A DNA stretch of 64,000 bases from Linanthus parryae (GCA_023055425.1 JALGPY010000003.1:25603001-25667000), one strand, 5' to 3'; counted from the first letter of the stretch, positions 36,072 to 45,376 are shown. Numbers and translations are program-made. The notes: generated from the sequence alone by a model not told the origin.

Positions 36072-36222
36072 TTCGGTAGCGGATGAACGGATGAATTTCC
36101 AATTAATGAATGATAGTTCATTAATAAGTCAGTTTATTGCAAAAGGAAATTATCAATTAATAAAATAAGAGAAATATATGAGATAAATCACAGTACATAA
36201 AGTCTTGACCTTGTTGCTAGGT

Positions 36223-36328
36223 GTACTTGTGAAGGGTATTTTGACCAGCTGATGATTAATGTTGGCAAAATGATGCAATCATTAATTTGTGTGTCTCCAA
36301 ATCGGGTTGAAATGTCCTTCACAAGTAC
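36223..36328. other. foldback R2 copy 2
   Basis: Arms 36223-36247 and 36304-36328 match in 20 of 25 positions, with three of the rest able to form G-U pairs. The core is CTTGTGAAGG with CCTTCACAAG. Compared with copy 1, C-G (35978/36059) has become T-A (36230/36321), so both sides changed together. Confidence 0.6.
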
Positions 36329-36672
36329 TCGTAGACTATAGAGGAAGAGAGGTTAGAATTAGCAACAAATGGTGTTTGGTTCACTTCAAGTATATGTTAT
36401 GGGTTTATGCTTCAACCGCTTGGGAAGTTATGAATGATCTCATGAATGAATATATGAAATATAATAGATATCTTAAACGGATCAATGTTGAGCTGTATTT
36501 GTAGGTGCTCCAACTTTCATGATTTTAATTTGAATGAGGTGCATTGTCTCAGAAATAATTGTTGCTTTCAAGATATTAGTGGATGTTAATTCAAGATATG
36601 GTTGTCATGAGTACTGATTTGGGCCTCTTCATGATATTATGATGTTCTTCATGCTCATTGCTTGCTGACTGT

Positions 36673-36814
36673 AAGAGGCCGTGATGATATGGATCGTTCG
36701 AATTCACTCTTTGTAGCCGATAGAGTGTGATATGCATGGCAAGGCAAAATCCTTTTGCAGCCTGTGATCATCTACCTCTTATCTGGTTTTCATGAGTACA
36801 GATCTGAGCCTCTT
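36673..36814 (+). ncRNA. box C/D snoRNA-like unit R1c, best-kept copy
   Basis: Box C GTGATGA at 36681-36687 and box D CTGA at 36804-36807 are closed by AAGAGGC with GCCTCTT, a perfect 7-bp terminal stem. Internal hairpins are CACTCT...AGAGTG (about 36705-36727) and GCAAAA-TCC-TTTTGC (about 36747). The putative guide before box D is CATGAGTACAGAT. The host transcript is unknown; plant snoRNAs often sit in polycistronic clusters, which fits the multiple copies nearby. Confidence 0.55.
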
Positions 36815-36820
36815 CTCACT

Positions 36821-36971
36821 GAAGATTCGATGATGATATGGATCTATTGAATTCACTCGTTGTAGCCCATAGAGTGTGATATGCATGGCTTAAGGCAAAA
36901 TCCTTTTGCAGCCTGTGATCATCGATTTCTTTTCTGCTGGTTTTCATGAGTACTGATCTGAGCCCCTTTCT
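36821..36971 (+). ncRNA. box C/D snoRNA-like unit R1d
   Basis: Box C ATGATGA at 36830-36836 and box D CTGA at 36958-36961 are present, only a few bases after R1c ends. GCAAAA-TCC-TTTTGC is kept. The terminal stem is poorer (GAAGATT against CCCCTTTC). The spacing to R1c suggests tandem duplication. Confidence 0.42.
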
Positions 36972-37092
36972 GTGATTTACCCGGAGTGGTCAAGTTTTTC
37001 TTGTGCAGTACTGATATGAGCCTATTGTTGCTTTTTACGATGTTCATTATGCGCGCTGCTTGGCTAGTGCTTGGTCAGTGTAAGAAACCCTG

Positions 37093-37452
37093 ATGACATG
37101 GATATACATATATGTAATTCACTCTATTATTGCATGTGCATCAGTAACGACAGCAAAATCCCCACCCTTTAAAGAGGAGGAGGTGACCAGTGCTCTCACA
37201 CGACTGCCTCCAATGTATTTGAACGCTCCAGTGGTCGTCTCTGATTCAGAGGATGAAAAGGATGACCCACCGAAACTGACTGTATCCCAGGAATGCATGA
37301 AGCCTGCAGCTGAACGCGAAAGGAAAGTCAATCAACTTGAAGGTAACATAATTGTTGAAGTGCCTGTGGAAATCTTCGAAGGAATGGGTGAATCTGTCCA
37401 TCAGAGAACAACAGATGTGGGGGGAAAAGGCAAAGGAACCAGAAGAAGCTAG
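37093..37452 (+). CDS. small acidic protein with SUMO-interacting-like motif
   Basis: A 119-codon ORF of no family I can name. Residues 28-32 read EEEVT, residues 46-55 read PVVVSDSEDE, and near the end comes EVPVEIFEGMGESV. These three blocks in this order are shared with the minus-strand gene at 43344-43751, which supports both as real. A hydrophobic triplet followed by Ser/Asp/Glu is the pattern of SUMO-interacting motifs and CK2 sites, so a nuclear partner role is possible but inferred. The first ~20 residues (MTWIYIYVIHSIIACASVTT) have no match in the paralogue; the true start or a splice acceptor may lie downstream. It follows directly on the R1 repeat array. Confidence 0.5.
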   Translation: MTWIYIYVIHSIIACASVTTAKSPPFKEEEVTSALTRLPPMYLNAPVVVSDSEDEKDDPPKLTVSQECMKPAAERERKVNQLEGNIIVEVPVEIFEGMGESVHQRTTDVGGKGKGTRRS

Positions 37453-37994
37453 ATGCTGCTATCTTTGTTGTAGTTTTTTCTTATTTTCTGTAATATATGT
37501 AATATTGAATCTTTTCCTTTAAGTATTCCCGAAAAAATTTATGTGACAGATATTTGAACAATGCTAGCTATGTGTAACCACTAATTAATTGTGTGTTATA
37601 TATTAACTTATATTTATGTTCAAGGACCGTGCAACTTTTTGATAATTAGGTAAAAACTTAAATGTTCACATATGTCATCAACAAGATTCTAAATTGGTCA
37701 ACTTTGTGTAAAATATATAAATTTCCACACACCAATATACAATTATTGATGAAATTTCATCAAAATATGTAATTAGTTGAGATAACTATAGAGTTCTCTT
37801 TAAAAAAAACAATTCCTAATAAAAACCGGGCCCTGGCCGATCGGCTGCTTACTATAGAGCCGGCCTTTTTGTGAATTATAGCTTAATAAAATATGGTTAA
37901 ACATAAACTGAAAAGTCACCTCTAATGTGAAAGTTGGTCTAGAAGGTTTGGTCAACTACGAAGCAAGTGATTGGTCAACTTTAATTTCGGTTTC

Positions 37995-37997
<3 letters not shown>
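37453..37997. other. AT-rich spacer
   Basis: Probable 3' flank of the preceding gene. The rest shows nothing I recognise. Confidence 0.4.

Positions 37998-38083
<86 letters not shown>
37998..38083. repeat. (AT)n microsatellite, ~86 bp
   Basis: Uninterrupted AT dinucleotides. Confidence 0.98.
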
Positions 38084-38086
<3 letters not shown>

Positions 38087-38099
38087 TTGGACGAATAAA

Positions 38100-38745
38100 G
38101 TCAACGGTTATTGAAAATGTCAACTACAGTAAAATGTGAGCTCGTAAGTCAACTCCATTTTCAATGAATGATCCTATACTTGACTTTTTGAGGTTATACT
38201 ACGTCAACTATGTAGTGAACATATAACTTTTTGGTCTCCACTTTGCAAGATTAGTAAGTTGGCACGAAGAAAGTCTACGTAAAGGAAAAGGTCAACTGTA
38301 TAGTCAAATTAGATGATTGAGCTCATAAGTCAACTCGACAGTCAGTGTACCCTAAACCCTAAATCCTAAACCCTAAAATTGACTTTCGAGGTTATACTAA
38401 GTCAATTATGTAGTGAACAGACAACTTTTTGGTCTCCACTTTGTCAGATGGATAAGTTCGCACGAAGAAAGTCACCGTAAAGGAAATGGTCTACTGTACA
38501 GTCAAAGGTGATTGAGCTCATAAGTCAACTCCACAGTCAATGCATGATTGTCTACCCTAAACCCTAAACCCTATGTACTTGGTTTTTGAGGTCATACTAA
38601 GTCAACTATGTTGTGAACATTAAATCTTTTGGTCTCCCCACTTTGTCAGATTAGTAGGTTCGCACAAAGAAAGTCAACGTAAAAGAAAAGGTCAACTTTA
38701 CAGTTAAAGGTGAGATGTAGTCAACTACACAGTCAGTGCATGGTC
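38100..38745. repeat. minisatellite (~181-196 bp units) with TTGAC cores and telomere-like runs
   Basis: The anchor GAGCTCATAAGTCAACTC recurs at 38138, 38319 and 38514, with a degraded version at about 38710, giving units of about 181, 195 and 196 bp. Each unit contains a ttttggtctcc word and several GTCAAC/AGTCAA words (W-box core TTGAC in reverse); I count at least 15 cores. Interstitial telomere-like repeats (CCCTAAA) lie at 38350-38378 and 38555-38573. Confidence 0.85.
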
Positions 38746-40332
38746 TATTATGCGGTAGGCCATGCGAGCATATTATCGATTCTTACCTTAATTTAGAACC
38801 GACATTTCGATTGTCTTATAACCTGTATATTTCACGAACATTTTTCGTGTCAGTTGTTCACCAAAAAAAATGTTCGTGTCAGTTTTTAAAGCAAAGTGAA
38901 ATTAGTTTGAAACTCCGGGAAATAACTGCTATGAAGAAAATACATTTACAGGGGAAGGAACTTGCATTACAATGAAACTTTGGGAGGAAAGTATAATTGA
39001 CGAAAATATTTGTAGGGGAGGGTAATACAACTACATCCAAATATAGGGGAGGAAAATACATTGAATCAAAATAATTTGTAAGGGATTCGGTTAAACAAAA
39101 TGCCATATGGACCCGTTTCTCCCCACTCATTCCTCAACCCTTATCCACAAGCCAAGAGCTCTCTGAAGCTCTTCCCGCGACCACTCACTCAGCTCCCCGG
39201 CCGATGAAACCATTGAATGTCTTCGGAACGGCGACATCTGTTGCGCCTGAAGGTCATCGGAGTGTTGATTTAAGAACCCACGGAGTCGATATTGGCTTAG
39301 CCTCAAGGACGGCCGGTTTGGACTAACTTCTCTCAACTCTCGTACATTAGTAGCTGTTGTTGTGTTCTTTTCTTAATTCGTGGTTTGTCAGGTCGATTCG
39401 TGCTATAGATATGCAATTCCGTATGTGAATGCATCTGTTCGGACTAGTTTTGTTGTATTGGGTGTTTGGTATGCTCTTTGGATTAGGGATATCGTTATTT
39501 CTATAGTTGGTCCGAAAAAAGCTGTTCAATTTATCCTTCTGTGTTGGGCTGAGTGTTTGTTCGTCATGGTGATGTTGCTAATGCAGATTATTAGTTATAC
39601 AATTAGAAACTAGAATAATTAGAATAATTACTAGAATAATAGGGGAAAAATACTTATTATTATATATAAGAACTTTAAATTGCTAGAATAATTAGAATAA
39701 TTACCAGAATAATTAGAATAATAACTACAATAATGATTCAAGGACAGGAAACTAGAATAATAAACTTATTTTTATATATAAGAACTTTAAATTGATAATC
39801 ATATTATTTGTTATACAATTAGTTATGACTTATGAACATTGATAAAGTCCATTTCTGGGAAAAATAGTTAATACATGGGGAAGAAATAACAGCATATATG
39901 TAGATGACTAGGAAATTTTAGGAATAAATAACAGCTAGCATAAATAGAAAACGTCAAATAAAACCAAAAATTAATACAAGGGGAAAAACCACCCCATACA
40001 ACCTCGAAGCACAACCCCCTCCTCAAACCATGGGAGGGAGGTTCAAAAACTATTGTTCAACATTAAATAAAAACATGATTATTAAAGAAATTTAACACAG
40101 AAAATGGAAGCAACGGCAGACGAGCGATGGCAATGGAGATTTGTCACGAGAGCTGTGCCCATTCTCCAGCTTCACCTGTGGCTCCATTAGTTCCTAGCAT
40201 CCTGCACTCATGGAAGCACACATGCATTCATAACTAGTGATTAGGAGTTTCACATGTTGAAAACATAAAGATTAATGTATATATATATATATGTGCTAAG
40301 GCATGTGATTGAAAAAATTATAGAACTACTAG
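38746..40332. other. spacer, AT-rich, no supported gene
   Basis: Positions 39600-39840 contain degenerate repeats of TAGAATAATTA and a twice-occurring atataagaactttaaattg. ORFs of 60-83 codons here have no recognisable family. The end (40276-40293) is a short (AT) run. Confidence 0.4.
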
Positions 40333-40634
40333 CTTTGGTGTTCATATCAAACCTGGACTGAAGCATGGATCTCTTGCTGAGACACAACAATGACATCCAC
40401 CTGCACCTCATTTGGGTCCCACAAAATCCAAAAGCTGCCACCAAATCCATATGGATCAGCCACAAAGCATCTCTCAAAGCCAAGAGAGGCGCAAATGCAT
40501 CTGGCCCTGTTCCCAGACATTCTGGTTTCAGTTACACAGACAATGTTTGTCCCGTGCCTGCCAACCAGCGCCATGAAGTTGTTTCTAAAAGCACCAGTGC
40601 CCGCATCCTTACAATTTCAGAGAAGAAACCTCAT
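40333..40634 (-). pseudogene. LINE ORF2 endonuclease N-terminus, truncated
   Basis: From the ATG at 40634 the frame reads MRFLL, a TGA where Trp is expected, then NCKDAGTGAFRNNFMALVGR, NIVCVTETRMSGNRAR, FVADPYGFGGSFWILWD and QEIHASVQV. This is the start of the APE-type endonuclease of plant L1-like LINEs (WNCRGAG, ETR and GG.W.LW motifs). It ends at AG/GTTTGA near 40350, where the next LINE residues are missing. Either it is a truncated LINE or the fragment became an exon ending at a GT donor. Confidence 0.75.
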
Positions 40635-40651
40635 GGGAAAGTTGGACACCC

Positions 40652-41302
40652 TCACTCCGTCCAGCATCCCCCTGGTGCACTTCTTCTTTGGTCTTCCACC
40701 TTTGCTCTGATCTCCTCCTCCTCTACCACATCCATCAAATTTCCGCCTTCTGCCAAGAAGCCCCCCTTTTGTAGGATCGTATGAAGGTATTCTCTCCGAA
40801 TGTTTCCCGGATACTCTAGTATCCAGATTGCCTTGTAGTCCTCCATCATTACATGCTTTGCTTCTCCAATGTCGGATGGAAACTGGACGATGTACCAGAG
40901 GTACGAGCTCAGGCTGTCATATGCGGTCACAACATGGTTGGCTGGAACAACGTCGCCTGCTACCCTTGCTTCCTCCTCAGCGATCATCTGATTGATTTGA
41001 ACAGATGTCCAACTGAACTGTTCAAGGAGGCTCTTGAGGCTCCCTTGGTCCACGATCCATACTGTTGGGGCCTTGAGGTGAGTCAAGATGGTGGCCATGT
41101 TTGTTGTGGGAGATGGTATGAGTGGGAGAGGAATGCACCAGGTATTGGTGATCACAAATTGCTCTCTTCTCTCTTTAAAGGACCAAAATGGTCTCATTTT
41201 ACCTAGAGCATCCTCCAGATTGACTAGAGGTAATGTGTTGTCCCCTGACATTGACAAGCTTGGCAGAATATAAACTTTATATGGGATGAAAGGTTTTGTC
41301 AA
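40652..41302 (-). CDS. 216-codon ORF of unknown function upstream of the LINE fragment
   Basis: The ORF stop lies 18 bp before the LINE ORF2 start, which would suit a LINE ORF1, but there is no zinc knuckle and no RNA-binding fold I can recognise. It includes LEDALGKMRPFWSFKERREQ, TILTHLKAPTVWIVDQGSL and an acidic stretch VVEEEEIRAK. A TATAAAA lies on this strand at 41332-41326; a start at MSGDNT (about 41245) would leave room for a transcription start. It may be a host gene fragment fused to a LINE, or ORF1 of an unfamiliar LINE. Low certainty about function and start. Confidence 0.4.
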   Translation of the reverse strand: MTKPFIPYKVYILPSLSMSGDNTLPLVNLEDALGKMRPFWSFKERREQFVITNTWCIPLPLIPSPTTNMATILTHLKAPTVWIVDQGSLKSLLEQFSWTSVQINQMIAEEEARVAGDVVPANHVVTAYDSLSSYLWYIVQFPSDIGEAKHVMMEDYKAIWILEYPGNIRREYLHTILQKGGFLAEGGNLMDVVEEEEIRAKVEDQRRSAPGGCWTE

Positions 41303-41325
41303 TGGTAGAAGTCTGTAGGCTTTTG

Positions 41326-41332
41326 TTTTATA
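41326..41332 (-). promoter_or_regulatory. TATA box of repeated module M1
   Basis: TATAAAA on the minus strand, within ctgTATAAAAcaaaagccta. The same module (gTATAAAAccagagcctaca) recurs at 42052, 45370 and 46245. Confidence 0.45.
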
Positions 41333-41696
41333 CAGGTTCAGACTGCAGGAAGATAATGGAGGAGGTGGGGGTTACAAGAAGATGGAGAGTTAGAAGATGG
41401 AGATGTGGGGTAGTTAGTGGAGGTTAATTACTGCATGTTTTCAAGGTTGAATCCTGAAATAACTGCTGCTCCTAAATTAACTGCTATGGTTTTTTTTGGA
41501 CGCAAATAACTGTATATTATTGCTTGTTTGTCATAAACTACTGTCACCTGATCTCAATTTTTTATTTAATTATATTGAATTTTTGAATTAAGTAATATTT
41601 TAATTAAATTAATACCTAATTACATTTCGATGGCTAATTTGCCTTTTTTTTGCCAACATAAAAAACTCGAGGTGCCCTTAACACAACTTATGCAAG

Positions 41697-41698
<2 letters not shown>

Positions 41699-41731
<33 letters not shown>

Positions 41732-41744
41732 TGTGTGTCTGTTT
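41699..41744. repeat. (GT)n microsatellite
   Basis: GT units with a TTTGTG interruption near 41728. Confidence 0.95.
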
Positions 41745-42051
41745 GTTTGTTTTCCAACAAAACACAACTTTTGCACATTGTGTACATGAGCTGTGTAGTC
41801 ATCTGCCAAAGACTGATGTTCTTAAGGTTTTACTTTTTGGTCCTTTTGTGAGAACCTGCATAAAGCATATTCTGGTTCCCCCTTTTATTTCCTTTAAGTC
41901 CAGTCAGTCTCTTCTTGATGTTGAAATTCCCTTTTAGAGGGAAAACTTGTTTTATGTGGCAACTAGTCTATAGCTTTTACTTTATTCTGTGGATGCATTA
42001 CTTGTGACCTATGAGAATATTGACATACATGGACAAGGCTGTAGGCTTTGG

Positions 42052-42058
42052 TTTTATA
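42052..42058 (-). promoter_or_regulatory. TATA box of repeated module M2
   Basis: TATAAAA on the minus strand in gtgTATAAAAccaaagccta. The module extends over about 42026-42245 and includes the shared words ggtttcagag and atgaaccacctcaat. No hairpin is seen just downstream (41870-42000) in this copy. Confidence 0.4.
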
Positions 42059-42605
42059 CACAGTTGGGAGACTGTGGGGTTAGGAGAAGATGGAGAGTAA
42101 TAAGATGGAGAGAATGGTGGTTAGTGATAATAAATATTGGTTTAAAGATGTGGTTTCAGAGAAATATGTGCTGCATGGTTTCAAGATTACTGCAGCTTAC
42201 TAGGCATAGGTTCATGAACCACCTCAATGATTAGGGGTGCCAATGATATATGTGCAACATGTTTAATTTGAGGTGTGCCTTGTTCACTTTACGGGATTTA
42301 CTTCGATTAGTTATTTCCCCCATAATGCTGGCTAATACGGGCATGTGAAGGCTCTTCGACCCGCTCATAATGCTGACTAATACGTTGCAGATGGATTTTA
42401 TTTCAGTACAGTTGAAGTATGATATATATGGCTTAATGAATCAACTGCTTAGAAAGTTACGAATGATGCATATGGTAATTATTTTGACACATGTTTCGTA
42501 ACCTGCCAGATAAGGGTTGCATTATTTGCAGCGTGCTGTGATCATCACTTATTTGCTTTACTGAGTACTGATTTGAGCATTTCTTGCTCACTGTTAGCGC
42601 TCACT

Positions 42606-42750
42606 GTGACGCCGTGATGATAGGTATCTATCGAATTCAATCGTTGAAGCTGTTAGAGAGTATTATGCATGGCGAGGCAAATTTTTGTTTGCAGCCGGCT
42701 ATGATCATCTCTTATTTGGTTTTTAACGAGTACAGATCGGAGCCTCTTCA
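42606..42750 (+). ncRNA. box C/D snoRNA-like unit R1f, box D damaged
   Basis: Box C GTGATGA at 42614-42620. The box D position reads CGGA (42738-42741) instead of CTGA, while ACGAGTACAGAT before it is kept. Internal hairpin GCAAA...TTTGC is present. Probably a decayed copy. Confidence 0.35.
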
Positions 42751-42759
42751 CGGTCACTG

Positions 42760-42905
42760 AAGAGGCCGTGATGATTTTGATCTACCGAATTCACTCTCTG
42801 TAGCCGACAGAGTGTCATGGTATGCATGGCGAGCCAAATTCCTTTTTGCAGCCAGTGACCATCGATCTCTTATCTGGTTTTCATGAGTACAGATCTGAGC
42901 CTCTC
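42760..42905 (+). ncRNA. box C/D snoRNA-like unit R1g
   Basis: Box C GTGATGA at 42768-42774, box D CTGA at 42895-42898, terminal stem GAGGC with GCCTC. The inner hairpin is CACTCTCTGT...ACAGAGTG. Guide candidate CATGAGTACAGAT is identical to R1c. It is followed, as R1b is, by the foldback R2, so the pair R1-R2 was duplicated together. Confidence 0.52.
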
Positions 42906-43062
42906 TCCGTATATCCCTCTGTTCATTCAATGTTCGGGTTTGTATCTGTTCTACGTATCTTTTCTTGATTGGCAAAACACACCTTTGTAATGTCGCGTAT
43001 ATTAGTTTTCCTAGAAATTGAGTTTGATAGTTGTTATTTCATCCGTTCAACCTCTCTATTCT

Positions 43063-43168
43063 GGGTGGAGTTGCGAAGGTCATTTTGACCCGCCGATAAT
43101 ATTTGCAAAATATTAACAACACATTGGTGCATTCAAACCGGGTCAAAGTGTCCTTCACAGCTACCCGC
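43063..43168. other. foldback R2 copy 3
   Basis: Arms 43063-43092 and 43139-43168 match in 23 of 30 positions around TTTGACCCG/CGGGTCAAA. At the position that covaries between copies 1 and 2 this copy has C (43074) opposite A (43157), which is G-U if the minus strand is transcribed. Confidence 0.58.
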
Positions 43169-43343
43169 AAATGGTAGACAATGAATAGATGAATTACCAA
43201 AGGAATTTATATCACTAATAAGTCAAGTAATTGAAAATTAAAGAAAACTATCCATTAAAGACAACCGGCCATACATATATAGAAATCAAAATATTACCAT
43301 GAATAAGAGAAAAATAAGAAGGAAAATTACAGAAAATAAAATT

Positions 43344-43751
43344 CTAGTCCGCATTGTCCTCTTTGAGTTGTTCATCTGTCGGGGCCTTGCCTGGTTCCTG
43401 CTTGTGTGAAAGCTTTGTCACGGTAGCCCCCCTGTATCTCTTTTTGATTGGAGAAACGGATTCACCGGTTTCTTCATCGAATTCGATAGGCACAACCAAC
43501 CTATAATTTTCAATCTTAATCTGCTCAATTAACTGGATTCTCCATTCAGTCTCTTGTATTTTGCGCCGGCTTTCCTCTATTGCAGTTTTCCTCTTCTTAT
43601 ACAACCTCACTGAAGGGGAGTCCTCGCTCCTTGAATCTTCATCCGATGAATCAGAGATGAAAACTGGACCATTCTTAGTGGACCATGGCAGCCCTGTGAA
43701 ACGACCGGTGACCTCCTCCTCTTCACGCAGGCGTTTGCGAATTGGTTTCAT
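43344..43751 (-). CDS. small acidic/basic protein, paralogue of the 37093 gene
   Basis: 135 codons starting at the ATG at 43751 (MKPIRKRLREEEEVT). Residues 11-15 hold EEEVT-type sequence, 29-39 PVFISDSSDED (hydrophobic core plus acidic Ser stretch, as in SUMO-interacting motifs), 50-80 a Lys/Arg/Glu-rich probable helix, and 87-99 VVPIEFDEETGESV. The same blocks occur in the gene at 37093-37452, in inverted orientation. The N-terminal KPIRKRLR could be a nuclear signal. Molecular function is unknown. Confidence 0.6.
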   Translation of the reverse strand: MKPIRKRLREEEEVTGRFTGLPWSTKNGPVFISDSSDEDSRSEDSPSVRLYKKRKTAIEESRRKIQETEWRIQLIEQIKIENYRLVVPIEFDEETGESVSPIKKRYRGATVTKLSHKQEPGKAPTDEQLKEDNAD

Positions 43752-44699
43752 GGTAATGGGATTTTGGGGACTAAACTTCGATGGAGTCCTTGGAGAAGTG
43801 ATTTAATTTGTTGTGACTATTTTGGAATGGCTGTATGAGATTAAATAGAGTTAATCAACTGCCAGTTTATCTTTTTTTCCTCCTCATTAAACATGCAAGT
43901 AATTGACTAATTGATTTCCTTGTACATTAAAGTTGTTAAATGAGGCAGTTTAGGGAATTCGAACAGTTACTGCACAAAATTTTGTGAATGGTCATGATGA
44001 TTAGTGACTTATAAGTTTATTAGGATGTCCTTCATGCCCACTGTTTGTTTCCATGTAGTACTGAACTGGCCTCTTCATGATTATTATAATCTACTAAATG
44101 CTAACTGTTTGCGCTCTAGTGATCCCCAAATTTTCATCACTAGAACCGATCCATGAATTTACCATTGAATTCTCGTGCCATACCAATTCAGTTTTCCTAA
44201 TTACTTCATTTTCACTCTCACGTTCATTTTAGATAATGGTTGTGCACTGTGTGGAATTTCAGCAGAGGTAAGCTTTGTTTCTATTATCTTGTTGATCCAT
44301 AATTTTCAAATCAACGTAAGATGAATAAACAAAACTAAACTGTATTTCCTATCACCTGTTGCAGGTAACATTTCCAGGTTACTGAACATTAATCGGTAGT
44401 ATGGATGAGTGGGAATTATTTGGACTTTCGCCAGAGGTAAACATATTTTGGTGCCCCCTTTCATTTCCATTAAGTCCACTCTCTTCTTGATGTTGATATT
44501 CTCGTTTTGAGGGAAACGTTGTCTTATGATCGGCAACATAGCTTTTAGAGTAACATAGCTTTTAGAGTAACTACCTTGTCTTATGATCGGACAACCTTGT
44601 CTTAAGTCCACTATCTTCTTGATGTTGATGATTCTCCAGTCTATTCTTGATGTTGAAATTCCCTTTTGGAGGGAAACCTTGTTTTATGATCGCCTAACA
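43752..44699. other. spacer with exon-like segments
   Basis: Contains a degraded R1 tail (gtactgaactggcctcttc near 44056). On the plus strand the segments 44233-44277 and 44365-44436 are framed by AG and GTAA (ttttag/..gcagag/gtaagc and gttgcag/..ccagag/gtaaac). A similar frame recurs at 46475-46631. They may be short exons of a noncoding transcript. I see no coding continuity. Confidence 0.3.
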
Positions 44700-44799
44700 T
44701 AGCTTTCAGAGTAATTTTTGTCTGGATGCATTAGTTGTGACATGTGAAAAAATTAATAGCGAGTACAAAGAAAAACATGTGAAGTAATAGCACTACAAT

Positions 44800-44845
44800 C
44801 CAGCAGCTTCTTCGTGGTTATTCAATGCATCACAAGAAAGCTGGG
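44800..44845 (-). ncRNA. short hairpin H-D
   Basis: CCAGCAGCTTCTTCGTGG pairs imperfectly with CATCACAAGAAAGCTGGG across a 10-nt loop. The apex (cattcaatgcatcaca-like) is related to that of H-A, H-B and H-C. At 46 nt it is small for a miRNA precursor. Confidence 0.3.
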
Positions 44846-44878
44846 TTGGAAGTCCAAAACCTATGGGGTTACTGCATA

Positions 44879-44947
44879 GTATGGTTCATCAACCATCGAA
44901 TACAGCAATATATTGGGTTGGGGTATAATATGGTAGATGAACCATAC
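44879..44947 (-). ncRNA. hairpin H-H
   Basis: Arms 44879-44896 (GTATGGTTCATCAACCAT) and 44930-44947 are complementary except for one position, with a 33-nt loop. TATTGGGTTG (44911) can pair alternatively with CAACCCAATA (44954). Confidence 0.4.
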
Positions 44948-45019
44948 ACGCATCAACCCAATAGATTTTAGACCGTCATGCCAGCTTTATCTGTGATGAT
45001 TCTCCGTGCCCGGGTGGTG

Positions 45020-45146
45020 GTAGACGAGATTCTGAATATCTCATTGTGATGCTAGAAACAATCATAAAAAAGCTAGCTGCCACCTCCGACTCCTTCATTA
45101 TGATTGTTCCAGCATCACAATGCTGCCGAACAGAATTGCTGTCGAC
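45020..45146 (-). ncRNA. miRNA-precursor-like hairpin H-G
   Basis: CATTGTGATGCT at 45042 and the following bases to 45067 pair with 45098-45122, about 24 bp with a single bulge and one mismatch. An outer stem, GTAGAC/GTCGAC and ATTCTG/CAGAAT, extends it to 127 nt. The loop is about 30 nt. Confidence 0.45.
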
Positions 45147-45180
45147 TAGGAGTTGGGCTATGATAAACAGGGGTTGGCAT

Positions 45181-45264
45181 CGTTATGTTCTGACTACTTG
45201 ATGCAACATCTTTGTGATCATTCCATGCATCACAATGCTGCATCAAGACAACCAGAACATAACG
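45181..45264 (-). ncRNA. miRNA-precursor-like hairpin H-A
   Basis: An 84-nt foldback. The outer stem CGTTATGTTCTG/CAGAACATAACG is perfect, then a small internal loop, CTTGATGCA/TGCATCAAG perfect, another loop and TGTGAT/ATCACA. It lies 106 nt downstream of a minus-strand TATAAAA (45376-45370). H-B is a paralogue with a compensatory base-pair change. The stem does not match any miRNA family I remember. Confidence 0.5.
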
Positions 45265-45369
45265 AAATCAACCTTGTGGAGATCGTTGACATCGTCATGC
45301 TTTCAGACAAGCAAAACTCTATATAGGAAGATGAAAGGTGTAGTGAAATCTACAAGGCCGTAGGCTCTG

Positions 45370-45376
45370 TTTTATA
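45370..45376 (-). promoter_or_regulatory. TATA box of module M3, upstream of H-A
   Basis: TATAAAA on the minus strand in gtgTATAAAAcagagcctac. A second TATA-like word, CTATATAG, is on the same strand near 45316-45309. Downstream in this direction come H-A, H-G, H-H and H-D. Confidence 0.45.

Noticed and set aside
38349..38573. CCCTAAA repeats as a telomere end
   Set aside because: Short, interrupted and embedded in a minisatellite with single-copy DNA on both sides; interstitial.
35599..42905. R1 units as a CRISPR-like array
   Set aside because: Units are ~140 nt with diverged copies and no regular spacers, in a plant genome.
44822..44850. H-D contains CAGCTTTCTTG on the minus strand, the core of miR396
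   Set aside because: Only 11 bases agree; both flanks differ from miR396 and the precursor is too short. Probably chance.
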